Positions 5,469 through 11,643 are shown, counted from the first letter of the stretch. The stretch: 11,643 nucleotides of DNA from Acidimicrobiales bacterium (GCA_030830415.1 JAURNB010000136.1:1-11643); one strand, 5' to 3'. Made by a program: numbers and translations. The notes: generated from the letters alone by a model not told the origin.

Positions 5469-7803
5469 CTCGGTTCACGTTGCCCGTAGCGGGCAATTTT
5501 GCGCGTTGTTGAAACTGCTTCACGTAGTACACCGTAGGGCCGTCGTAATAGCCAGAAGTTTTTACAGTGGTTTTCAGTACACGGTTCAGTGTTGCTTGAA
5601 GCACTTTCACCGACGGATGCTGAGTGCCAAGGCGCAACACAGATGTGCGCGGTTTTTTGTCGAGGCCAAGACTTTTCCACACTTCAACGTCGACAATGCC
5701 ATCAACCGGAAGCGCCATAGCGGTTTCATACCTCATCACGAGTGACCTTGTGCTCTTGCCGAAAACGCCATCGGTAGGAATCGCTTTTTTCTTCAGTTTG
5801 AAAGCAGTGTTGAGTGACTGCTGCACCAATTTCACCATGTTGCCTTTTTGGTTGGTGCGCAGTGGCAAACCAATCACTACATCGGGTGCGCCTGGTGTTT
5901 GGGGGAGCAAACTCTGAGCACGTAGCGCATCGAGTTGTGCGCGAATGTACAACGCAAATTCAGTTTGGCCAGTTGCCGTGAGGTGCACATTGTCGTTCTT
6001 CACAAACCAACGCCACCTTGGAGTGTCAGATGAATATGTATTCCAGTCGAGCAGGGTGACGTTTGCGTATGTTGCAGCGATCCTGGCGAGTGCTGCATTC
6101 GATATGTCATACCCCGCTGTTGTGCGTCGCGTAGACATGTTGATGAAAATGATTCTCTGCACGCCTTTGGCGGTGAGAGCAGCAACGACTTGGTCGGCTT
6201 CGGCGCCAAAGGTGCTCGATGAATCGTTGTAGCCCAGTTGAATGACAGCGATTGCCGGTGTCTTATCTGCAGGTAATGAGTTGATGATGGTGATTCCGTC
6301 AGGCGTACCTGTGCATGAAGCGCCAATCAGGCATCGTGAACTCAACGCTTGATAATCAACATTGGGGTATGCCGGGCGAACAATGCTGTTGAACTCAGAA
6401 GTAATACTTTCTCCAACCGAGTCACCAATAAACAACATTGGCCCGACCACTGTTGACGTTGCCGTCGAGCCGTAGACGGGAGTGGTCTCGTACCACGGAG
6501 AACGCAGGTCGAATGCCGATTTGAAATCCCATCCACTCATACTCACTTCGCCTGCTGTGCCGGAAATGGTGACTTTGGTTGCATAACCATTCCAATCGCT
6601 TCCTAGCCCGTCGTGGGTGGTGACAACCGAGAGCAGCACACCGATGCTGGGGTATTTCTTTTGAATACTCTGTGCGTCGATCACTGCACTCCAATTGAGG
6701 TCAGATGAATCGGCCGCAATGTCACCATCATCAACACGCATGGGGAAGGTAGTGCCGGCTGTGCGGCCACCGTTCGACGAAGTGAACTCAGTACTCACCA
6801 CGCCACCTTTTGCGGTACGCATAATGAATCCACTGGTGTCGCTAATGGCAGTGTTGGTGCGCATGTCTTCCAGAACCGCAATGGGGCGGCCTATTTTTTC
6901 GCGAAGTGCTGCACCGCCGTACACCTGGCACGATTGCGTGTCGCAGGTTTTAGCGTAGCTATAGCGCTTTTGGCCAAGGGAGTACGAGCGAGCAGCAACT
7001 GCTTGCGCACGTAGTGCATTCATACCTGCGCCACCGGCGAGGTCTCCCCAAGACGCAGGGGATTCACGAGGAACTACTCCACGCAAGTAGTCGTCGAGTT
7101 TCACCAGGTTGACGGTGCGATTTTCTTTGTCGGTTCCGTTCACGGCACGAATGGTTCCGCGGTAGTAACGCGTGGCACCGGCTGGTTCACATATGCCAAT
7201 TGCATCATTCGGCATCACTGCTGCAGATGCATCGTTGCTGAGAGTTGTTGAAACATTTGTGGGGCCAGCAATGTCGGCAACGAGAACGAACTTATTTGCG
7301 ACGGGGTCAGATTGCTCAGCAACACAAGTTGGTGTGGTGCTTCCCCATACGCGATACGTGCCCACAGTGCCTGCAATCTCGCGCACTACAAGCGCCGCCC
7401 ATTTGCGACCCGGAACGGGGTCGTTCTCCAGAAGGAGAGAAGCATTTTCCGACACCATTGCTGTTTGTTTGTTATCGAGGGCGGTGAGTCGCACGCTCAT
7501 GACGCCGTTTGGTGTGAGACCCGCATCTGCATCGGTGAGTGGCGACAACGTGGTGCCGCCGTAATAGAAGTCGAGAATTTCTTGCCAGGTTTTGTTGTAG
7601 GTGGTGGCCCAGCCGAGTGCGCCGTACTGGCTCATGCCGCGCCCGTGGCCATTTCCTTTGCCATTCACCAAAATTGATGCAGGGGGTTGGCCCGCAAGAT
7701 CTTCAGCAAATGCAGGGGGAGTGGGTACCGCGAAGAGGAAGGTGCTCAACATGATCGCCGCAACAATGATGCGTCGAAGTTGAGTTGAGGACGCGTGAAT
7801 CAT
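5428..7803 (-). CDS. Secreted SpoIID/LytB - SGNH hydrolase - double peptidoglycan-binding protein, 791 aa
   Basis: Exported cell-wall protein, probably acting on peptidoglycan. Numbering uses the ATG at 7803, chosen because GGAGG lies just upstream and a signal peptide follows at once; an ORF extension to 7860 would add 19 unlikely residues. The signal peptide has basic residues, a hydrophobic stretch and likely cleavage after AFA (residue 33). GKGNGHGRGMSQYG (48-61) and YLRGVVPRESPASWG (239-253, with probable catalytic E247) plus ALRAQAVAARSY (263-274) mark a SpoIID/LytB domain, a family that includes lytic transglycosylases. The SGNH hydrolase domain follows: GDS (460-462, Ser nucleophile S462), GYND (524-527) and DNVHLT (604-609, D604 and H607). 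SGNH enzymes are esterases, so deacetylation of wall sugars is plausible but unproved. Two PG_binding_1 repeats end the protein (about 645-714 and 720-785). Its 3' end overlaps glfT2 by 41 bases, tail to tail. Confidence 0.88.
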   Translation of the reverse strand: MIHASSTQLRRIIVAAIMLSTFLFAVPTPPAFAEDLAGQPPASILVNGKGNGHGRGMSQYGALGWATTYNKTWQEILDFYYGGTTLSPLTDADAGLTPNGVMSVRLTALDNKQTAMVSENASLLLENDPVPGRKWAALVVREIAGTVGTYRVWGSTTPTCVAEQSDPVANKFVLVADIAGPTNVSTTLSNDASAAVMPNDAIGICEPAGATRYYRGTIRAVNGTDKENRTVNLVKLDDYLRGVVPRESPASWGDLAGGAGMNALRAQAVAARSYSLGQKRYSYAKTCDTQSCQVYGGAALREKIGRPIAVLEDMRTNTAISDTSGFIMRTAKGGVVSTEFTSSNGGRTAGTTFPMRVDDGDIAADSSDLNWSAVIDAQSIQKKYPSIGVLLSVVTTHDGLGSDWNGYATKVTISGTAGEVSMSGWDFKSAFDLRSPWYETTPVYGSTATSTVVGPMLFIGDSVGESITSEFNSIVRPAYPNVDYQALSSRCLIGASCTGTPDGITIINSLPADKTPAIAVIQLGYNDSSSTFGAEADQVVAALTAKGVQRIIFINMSTRRTTAGYDISNAALARIAATYANVTLLDWNTYSSDTPRWRWFVKNDNVHLTATGQTEFALYIRAQLDALRAQSLLPQTPGAPDVVIGLPLRTNQKGNMVKLVQQSLNTAFKLKKKAIPTDGVFGKSTRSLVMRYETAMALPVDGIVDVEVWKSLGLDKKPRTSVLRLGTQHPSVKVLQATLNRVLKTTVKTSGYYDGPTVYYVKQFQQRAKLPATGNVNRATWLALMTTADRL
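5480..5500 (+). terminator. Intrinsic terminator for the glf-glfT2 unit
   Basis: A perfect 7-bp stem TTGCCCG / CGGGCAA with a TAG loop is followed directly by TTTT (5497-5500), starting 12 bases after the glfT2 stop. It lies inside the coding sequence of the convergent gene on the minus strand, where the same bases encode residues around LPATGNV of its second peptidoglycan-binding repeat. The T run is short, so efficiency is uncertain. The minus-strand reading has no T run after the stem, which fits a one-way terminator. Confidence 0.65.
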
Positions 7804-7806
7804 GTT

Positions 7807-7811
7807 CCTCC
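7807..7811 (-). promoter_or_regulatory. Ribosome binding site deciding the start of the SpoIID/SGNH gene
   Basis: The minus strand reads GGAGG (then AAC) before the ATG at 7803. This is the best Shine-Dalgarno sequence in the window, with a rather short three-base spacer. Together with the signal peptide it supports the start at 7803 over 7860. Confidence 0.7.
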
Positions 7812-7836
7812 AAAGGGTAGTTGTGCGGACATGATG

Positions 7837-7842
7837 ATTATC
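7837..7842 (-). promoter_or_regulatory. Weak candidate -10 box for the SpoIID/SGNH gene
   Basis: GATAAT on the minus strand differs by one base from TATAAT. It would place a transcript start near 7830 and give a short leader containing the GGAGG site. No good -35 box is found at the matching distance (7860-7865 reads TCAAGT), so this is tentative. The left arm of the inverted repeat at 7865 would lie directly upstream. Confidence 0.3.
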
Positions 7843-7864
7843 GGCAGATCCCCCCTCCAACTTG

Positions 7865-7919
7865 AGTGTTCTAGGCGCGTTTCGTCACGAAAAGCGGGAC
7901 ATACGGCGCCGAGAACACT
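7865..7919. repeat. Interrupted inverted repeat between divergent genes, candidate operator
   Basis: The arm AGTGTTCTAGGCGC (7865-7878) and the arm GCGCCGAGAACACT (7906-7919) are complementary at 13 of 14 positions, around a 27-base centre that holds a smaller perfect hairpin TTTCG-TCA-CGAAA (7880-7892). Both flanking genes point away, so this is not a gene-end terminator, and no T run follows either arm. The right arm lies at the -35 position of the putative hom promoter, and the left arm lies just upstream of the candidate promoter for the secreted protein. A regulator-binding site or cruciform is the likely reading. I cannot name the regulator. Confidence 0.6.
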
Positions 7920-7931
7920 AAAAGTGGGTTA

Positions 7932-7937
7932 TAGCCT
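7932..7937 (+). promoter_or_regulatory. Putative leaderless -10 box of hom
   Basis: TAGCCT fits TANNNT and is followed by exactly six bases (GAAGGG) and the ATG of hom. GAAGGG abuts the ATG and is too close to be a normal ribosome binding site, so a transcript starting at the ATG is the simpler reading. There is no clear TTGACA-like -35. The inverted-repeat arm occupies that position instead. Confidence 0.45.
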
Positions 7938-7943
7938 GAAGGG

Positions 7944-9230
7944 ATGAAGCAAGAGGTGCGTTTAGGCGTTATTGGTGTGGGAAATGTCGGAGCGGCATTT
8001 ATCAACCTTGTTCACGAACGTGCCGAAGCAATCACCCAGCGCACAGGCATCACTTTGGTGGTGACCCGAGCCTCGGTTCGCGATATTTCACGTGCTCGTG
8101 GCGTGTCGCTCGACGCGAAAGCATTCACCACGAACCCGCTCGACGTGGTCAATGACCCCAATGTCGATGTTGTGGTCGAACTCATGGGTGGAATTGAGCC
8201 CGCTCGCGACCTCATCACCCAAGCGCTGGGCAAAGGCAAGCCAGTGGTCACAGCAAATAAGGCACTCCTTGCTGAACATGGCGCAGAACTTTTTGCTGCA
8301 GCTGACGCAGCGGGTGTTGACCTTCTCTTTGAAGCTGCAGTTGCTGGTGGTATTCCCTTCATTCGTCCGTTGCGCGAGAGTTTGCGTGGCGAACCTATTC
8401 GCCGTGTCATGGGCATTGTGAATGGCACCACAAACTTTATTTTGACGAAGATGACAGAAGAGGGCGCCGACTACGCAGCAGTTCTTACTGAAGCGCAAGC
8501 CTTGGGTTATGCCGAAGCCGACCCCACAGCCGATGTTGAAGCATTCGATGCGGCTGCGAAGTGCGCAGTGATTGCGAGCATCGCATTTGGTGCCAACGTC
8601 ACTTCACACGATGTTCATCGCGAAGGAATTACTACGGTTACAGCGGCCGATATTGCTGTGGCAAAACGCCTCGGTTATGTAGTGAAGTTGCTTGCCATTG
8701 CGGAAATCGATGCAGATTCGCAAGAACTTGCCGTGCGCGTGCACCCTGCAATGGTCCCGCTGAACCACCCACTAGCCAGCGTGCGCGAGGCCTATAACGC
8801 CGTGTTTGTCGAGGGCGATGCAGTGGGGTCGCTGATGTTCTACGGCCGCGGTGCCGGCGGCAGTCCAACGGCAAGTGCGGTACTGGGCGACACTATTGAC
8901 GCTGCAGTGAACTTGAAAAAAGGTACGCACGCCATGTTGGGTTCGTTCTCAAAACCACGCTTCACCGCAATAGATAAAACGCACAGCGAATACATGTTGG
9001 CACTTGAAGTACTCGACCAGCCAGGTGTTTTGCACAGCATTACTGGTGTGTTTGCGCAAAATGGCGTGAGTATTCGCACCGCTGAGCAGGAAGGCATTGG
9101 CGAAAATGCACGTCTTGTTTTCATTACACACCTTGCCCAAGAAGCATCGGTCCAAAAGTGTCTGCGCGATTTCGCAGGTCTTGCAGTGGTGAAACGATCG
9201 GGCGACTTCATTCGAGTTGTAGGGCAGTAA
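7944..9230 (+). CDS. hom: Homoserine dehydrogenase with C-terminal ACT domain, 428 aa
   Basis: It reduces aspartate semialdehyde to homoserine with NAD(P)H in the cytoplasm (EC 1.1.1.3), the branch point to threonine and methionine. The Rossmann motif is GVGNVG (residues 11-16). TANKALLAEHG (103-113) contains the conserved active-site Lys K106. NGTTNFILTKM (160-170) and the substrate-binding block EADPTADVEAFDAAAK (191-206) are family hallmarks. Residues about 350-428 form an ACT domain (LEVLDQPGVLHSITGVFAQN), which in related enzymes mediates feedback inhibition by threonine. Length and architecture match the single-function actinobacterial enzyme, with no aspartokinase fusion. It starts a likely two-gene unit with thrC, three bases downstream. 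The preceding inverted repeat suggests transcriptional control. Confidence 0.96.
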   Translation: MKQEVRLGVIGVGNVGAAFINLVHERAEAITQRTGITLVVTRASVRDISRARGVSLDAKAFTTNPLDVVNDPNVDVVVELMGGIEPARDLITQALGKGKPVVTANKALLAEHGAELFAAADAAGVDLLFEAAVAGGIPFIRPLRESLRGEPIRRVMGIVNGTTNFILTKMTEEGADYAAVLTEAQALGYAEADPTADVEAFDAAAKCAVIASIAFGANVTSHDVHREGITTVTAADIAVAKRLGYVVKLLAIAEIDADSQELAVRVHPAMVPLNHPLASVREAYNAVFVEGDAVGSLMFYGRGAGGSPTASAVLGDTIDAAVNLKKGTHAMLGSFSKPRFTAIDKTHSEYMLALEVLDQPGVLHSITGVFAQNGVSIRTAEQEGIGENARLVFITHLAQEASVQKCLRDFAGLAVVKRSGDFIRVVGQ

Positions 9231-9233
9231 CTC

Positions 9234-10628
9234 ATGCAGTACGTATCAACTCGTGGCACGGCTCCTGTGCTTTCCTTTGCCGACGCAGTGCTTGCCGGCC
9301 TTGCTACCGATGGTGGTTTGTATGTTCCGCAAGTGTGGCCGTCAGCGCCAGACACGCTGACGACCGACTACGCATCGCTCGCAGCGTCGGTGATGGCGCC
9401 ATTTATTGGCGACGAAATTGATGCAAACACATTGCAGAAACTCTGCAGTACTGCATATTCCACATTTCGCGATCCACGTGTTACGCCGCTTGTTCCATTG
9501 GAGGCCAATCATTGGATGCTGGAACTTTTCCACGGCCCTACCTTGGCGTTCAAAGACGTAGCTCTGCAGTTTTTAGGTCAATTGTTCGACTTGCTTCTTG
9601 AGCAACGTGATGAATACATCACCATTGTTGGAGCAACAAGCGGCGATACCGGCAGCGCAGCAATTGACGGCGTGAAAAATTGCTCACGAGTAAAAATCGT
9701 CATTTTGTATCCAGAGGGTCGTGTGAGCGATGTGCAGCGACGCCAAATGACCACAGTGAATTCGCCCAATGTGAAAACACTTGCGGTGAATGGAACGTTC
9801 GACGATTGTCAAGACCTCGTCAAGGCGATGTTCAATAACCAAAAGTTCCGGGAACAACAGCGTTTGTCGGCAGTGAACTCCATCAACTGGGCACGCATCA
9901 TGGCTCAAGTGGTGTACTACTTCTCGGCGGCACAGCAGTTGGCCTCTAGTGGTGTTTCCATTAGCAACGGCGTTTCTTTCAGTGTTCCCACGGGCAACTT
10001 TGGCAACGTATTGTCGGGTTGGATTGCGCGACAGATGGGCGCACCTATTCATCAACTCATCGTTGGCTCAAACTCCAACGACATTTTGACGCGCTTTTTT
10101 GCCACACAAGAGATGCGTGCACTCAGCGTGCAGCCAACGCTGAGCCCCAGCATGGATATTCAAGTGTCATCAAACTTCGAACGGTTGCTTTTTGAAATGA
10201 ACAACCGCGATGGTGCACGCACTGCCGACCAGTTGGGTCGCTTTCGTTCTGAAGGTGCGTTTGCGGTGAGCCCCGAGCAATACAACACCTGGCTCGCACC
10301 GGTGTTTCGCGCAGCACGGTGTGACGATGCAACAACGCTTGAAGTGATTCGCGATGTGTTTGAAAAAACAGGGCAACTCATCGACCCGCACACTGCGGTG
10401 GGTGTGTTCGGAGCACGTCAGCATCAGTCAGCCGATATTCCGATGGTCACTTTGGCAACTGCTCATGCTGCGAAGTTCCCCGATGCAGTAGAAAAAGCAA
10501 CGGGGAGCCGGCCGTCGTTGCCTGCGCATCTTGCAGACCTCTTTGACCACGAGGAATATGTGACCACGGTCGAAAACGACCTGGAAGCGGTACAAAATGC
10601 CGTTGCTCGGTTCACTGCCGGCGCTTAA
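9234..10628 (+). CDS. thrC: Threonine synthase, long form, 464 aa
   Basis: A PLP enzyme that converts O-phosphohomoserine to threonine and phosphate (EC 4.2.3.1), the last pathway step. The N-terminal block YVSTRGTAPVLSFADAVLAG and DGGLYVP (residues 3-32) is typical of the long form of threonine synthase (the E. coli and yeast type). The PLP Lys is K107 in GPTLAFKDVALQF. ATSGDTGSAA (134-143) and the phosphate-binding loop PTGNFGNVLSG (252-262) are present. HTAVG (386-390) lies in the C-terminal part. At 464 residues it is about 100 longer than the short form known from M. tuberculosis, which lacks this N-terminal domain. It follows hom by three bases with only a weak AGGG (9221-9224) ribosome site, so translation is probably coupled to hom. 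No homoserine kinase follows. Confidence 0.96.
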   Translation: MQYVSTRGTAPVLSFADAVLAGLATDGGLYVPQVWPSAPDTLTTDYASLAASVMAPFIGDEIDANTLQKLCSTAYSTFRDPRVTPLVPLEANHWMLELFHGPTLAFKDVALQFLGQLFDLLLEQRDEYITIVGATSGDTGSAAIDGVKNCSRVKIVILYPEGRVSDVQRRQMTTVNSPNVKTLAVNGTFDDCQDLVKAMFNNQKFREQQRLSAVNSINWARIMAQVVYYFSAAQQLASSGVSISNGVSFSVPTGNFGNVLSGWIARQMGAPIHQLIVGSNSNDILTRFFATQEMRALSVQPTLSPSMDIQVSSNFERLLFEMNNRDGARTADQLGRFRSEGAFAVSPEQYNTWLAPVFRAARCDDATTLEVIRDVFEKTGQLIDPHTAVGVFGARQHQSADIPMVTLATAHAAKFPDAVEKATGSRPSLPAHLADLFDHEEYVTTVENDLEAVQNAVARFTAGA

Positions 10629-10641
10629 TTCTCGCTGAGCG

Positions 10642-10670
10642 TTGCAACAAGTTCTCCAGGTGGCTATGGT
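10642..10670 (+). promoter_or_regulatory. Candidate rho promoter
   Basis: TTGCAA (10642-10647) and TATGGT (10665-10670) are separated by exactly 17 bases, the ideal spacing for a housekeeping sigma factor. Transcription would start near 10677, giving rho a leader of about 150 bases. It begins 13 bases after the thrC stop, so rho can be expressed independently of hom-thrC. Confidence 0.5.
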
Positions 10671-10676
10671 GGTCAC

Positions 10677-10694
10677 ATCTCGGGTTGCCGAGAT
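10677..10694 (+). promoter_or_regulatory. Hairpin at the start of the rho leader (or weak thrC terminator)
   Basis: A perfect 7-bp stem ATCTCGG / CCGAGAT closes a GTTG loop. The following TGATTTCC is only weakly T-rich. If the promoter at 10642 is correct, the RNA would begin with this hairpin, which could stabilise its 5' end. If not, it could help terminate hom-thrC transcripts. A second, shorter stem AGCGG / CCGCT lies at 10705-10718. Confidence 0.5.
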
Positions 10695-10746
10695 TGATTT
10701 CCGAAGCGGCGTCCCGCTCCCGCTCATTACTGCTTTTGCGGTGTAT

Positions 10747-10783
10747 CGGCGCGAAATCTCGTGAACATTCACTTATTTCGCCG
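10747..10783 (+). promoter_or_regulatory. Large nested hairpin in the rho leader
   Basis: GCGAAAT (10751-10757) pairs fully with ATTTCGC (10775-10781), and inside it GTGA (10761-10764) pairs with TCAC (10769-10772) around an ACAT loop. An alternative outer pairing CGGC / GCCG (10747-10750 with 10780-10783) with a two-base bulge gives nine pairs. The structure ends 45 bases before the rho start and is not followed by a T run, so it is not an intrinsic terminator. A role in controlling rho is plausible because rho genes elsewhere are autoregulated in their leaders, but this is inference. Confidence 0.5.
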
Positions 10784-10815
10784 TGATGACCTGAACGCAC
10801 ATGAGATGGCATATG

Positions 10816-10820
10816 AAAGG
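10816..10820 (+). promoter_or_regulatory. rho ribosome binding site
   Basis: AAAGG lies eight bases before the ATG at 10829. Other nearby ATGs (10801, 10806, 10813) are not in the rho frame. This supports the chosen start and contrasts with the site-less starts elsewhere in the window. Confidence 0.6.
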
Positions 10821-10828
10821 TGTCAGCA

Positions 10829-11643
10829 ATGGCTGCAGAAGCACTAGAGCAATCAGTACTTGAATCCAAGGACCGTGAACAACTCATGGCAATCGCCCAA
10901 GCACTGGGCGTGAAGTCGGTTTCGCGTGCCAAAAAGGCTGAACTTATCGACAAGATTTTGGAGCAAACAGCTCCTCCGGTAGAGACCAAGCGCCCTGCCC
11001 GCACTGAGAAGCAAGCACCAAAAGAGGCTGCTGCGCCTAAAGAAGTACCAGCTGCCAAAGCAGAACCACGCGTGGTCATTGGCATTGACGGTGAACCATT
11101 GTCAGAGTGGGAACTCGAGCTCGCTGAGCATGAAGGAACGCTCGAGAAGACCGCTTCTGAAGGTCATCGCCCGAATCGCCCGCACAACGATCGTCAACAA
11201 AATGATCGTGGCCCACGCCAACAAAACGATCGCCAACAAAACGATCGTGGTCCGCGCCCACAAGGTGGTCAGCAAAACGATCGCGGCCCGCGCCCACAAG
11301 GTGGTCAGCAAGGTGGCCAGCCCGGCGGTCAGCCAGGTTTCCAACAGGGTTCACGTTTCGACAACGACCCAGCAAATCGCAATCGCAATCGCAACCGACG
11401 TCGTCGTAAAGGACGTCGTGACGATGAGGGCCCACAGGGCACCGACCGTTATGAAACCGATGTTGAAGTTTCAGACGATCCAATAAGCACAGAGCCAGTA
11501 GCAGTGTCGGGTTACCTCGATCTGCGCGACGAGGGCTACGGCTACTTGCGCGTGAATGGCTACTTGCCAACACGTGAAGATGCGTACATCTCGGTGAAGC
11601 AAACACGTCAGTACGGTCTGCGCAAAGGCGACCATGTCACCGG
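10829..11643 (+). CDS. rho: Transcription termination factor Rho, N-terminal part (cut by the window edge)
   Basis: Rho is a ring-shaped hexameric RNA-dependent ATPase that ends transcription of untranslated RNA. The visible 271 codons cover the first half only; the ATPase core lies beyond the window. Residues about 5-46 form the Rho N-terminal helical domain (LMAIAQALGVKSVSRAKKAELIDKIL spans 19-44). An Ala/Pro/Lys-rich linker follows (50-80). Then comes a long hydrophilic insert (about 112-200) with repeated QQNDRGPRPQGG units and the basic run NRNRNRNRRRRKGRR (183-197). From about 224 the cold-shock-like primary RNA-binding domain begins: GYLDLRDEGYGYLRVNGYLP (228-247), then DAYISVKQTRQYGLRKGD (251-268). 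Such inserts are typical of actinobacterial Rho and can add RNA affinity. The gene has its own putative promoter and structured leader. Confidence 0.95.
   Translation, partial: MAAEALEQSVLESKDREQLMAIAQALGVKSVSRAKKAELIDKILEQTAPPVETKRPARTEKQAPKEAAAPKEVPAAKAEPRVVIGIDGEPLSEWELELAEHEGTLEKTASEGHRPNRPHNDRQQNDRGPRQQNDRQQNDRGPRPQGGQQNDRGPRPQGGQQGGQPGGQPGFQQGSRFDNDPANRNRNRNRRRRKGRRDDEGPQGTDRYETDVEVSDDPISTEPVAVSGYLDLRDEGYGYLRVNGYLPTREDAYISVKQTRQYGLRKGDHVT
11195..11340 (+). repeat. In-frame coding repeats in the Rho insert
   Basis: Two adjacent 36-base units (11234-11269 and 11270-11305) each encode QQNDRGPRPQGG and differ at only a few, mostly silent, positions. They are preceded by partial copies encoding QQNDRGPR and QQNDR (11195-11233) and followed by degenerate QQGGQPGGQPG copies. 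All units keep the rho frame, so copy-number change would alter the insert length without breaking the gene. Confidence 0.85.

Noticed and set aside
7804..7860. N-terminal extension of the secreted SpoIID/SGNH protein to an ATG at 7860
   Set aside because: The extra 19 residues would put a polar segment before the signal peptide, and the GGAGG site points to the start at 7803.
7865..7919. Reading the inverted repeat as a LexA/SOS box or a bidirectional terminator
   Set aside because: The arms do not match the actinobacterial LexA pattern with GAAC and GTTC half sites, no T run follows, and no gene ends here.
11195..11340. Regularly spaced repeats that might suggest a CRISPR array
   Set aside because: The repeats are contiguous, without unique spacers, stay in the rho reading frame and encode repeated amino acids.
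11076..11606. Overlapping frames on both strands of the rho insert (176 residues minus; 135 residues plus at 11079-11486)
   Set aside because: They are low-complexity shadows created by the rho repeats. The rho frame has the Rho N-terminal and RNA-binding motifs on both sides.

Overview
This window looks like chromosomal DNA of an actinobacterium (Actinomycetota). The evidence is the hom-thrC-rho gene order, an actinobacterial long-form Rho with a polar Arg/Gly/Asn/Gln-rich insert, a glf-glfT2 galactofuran pair, a secreted SpoIID-type protein with its GHGRGMSQYG motif at the N-terminus, and several starts of the leaderless-transcript kind. Base composition is near 50% G+C by eye, low for the phylum. 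An acidimicrobiia-like or other low-GC environmental lineage is my best guess, but this is inference. I saw no phage, IS, CRISPR, tRNA or rRNA. This is core-genome territory.

Layout. Positions 42-473 (minus) hold a small unrecognised protein, divergent from a sirtuin deacylase (548-1300). Next, on the plus strand, is a rhodanese-MoeB/ThiF fusion (1354-2520), likely an activator of sulfur-carrier proteins. It is followed nine bases later by UDP-galactopyranose mutase glf (2530-3687) and a GlfT2-like galactofuranosyltransferase (3687-5468); these two overlap by one base. They converge on a large secreted protein (5428-7803, minus) that combines a SpoIID/LytB domain, an SGNH hydrolase and two peptidoglycan-binding repeats. 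A divergent intergenic region (7804-7943) with a strong interrupted inverted repeat separates it from homoserine dehydrogenase hom (7944-9230) and threonine synthase thrC (9234-10628). After a roughly 200-base structured leader, rho begins at 10829 and runs off the right edge.

How the genes work together. Two processes stand out. The first is cell-envelope building: glf makes UDP-galactofuranose, the GlfT2-like enzyme would polymerise it, and the convergent SpoIID/SGNH/PG-binding protein would act on the wall outside the cell. The second is aspartate-family amino-acid synthesis (hom, thrC); no homoserine kinase thrB lies between thrC and rho. The most interesting non-coding signals are the inverted repeat at 7865-7919, the recurring -10-like hexamer exactly six bases before start codons, the rho leader hairpins, and a terminator hairpin embedded in the coding sequence of the convergent gene. 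I saw nothing that amounts to a wholly new multi-gene system.
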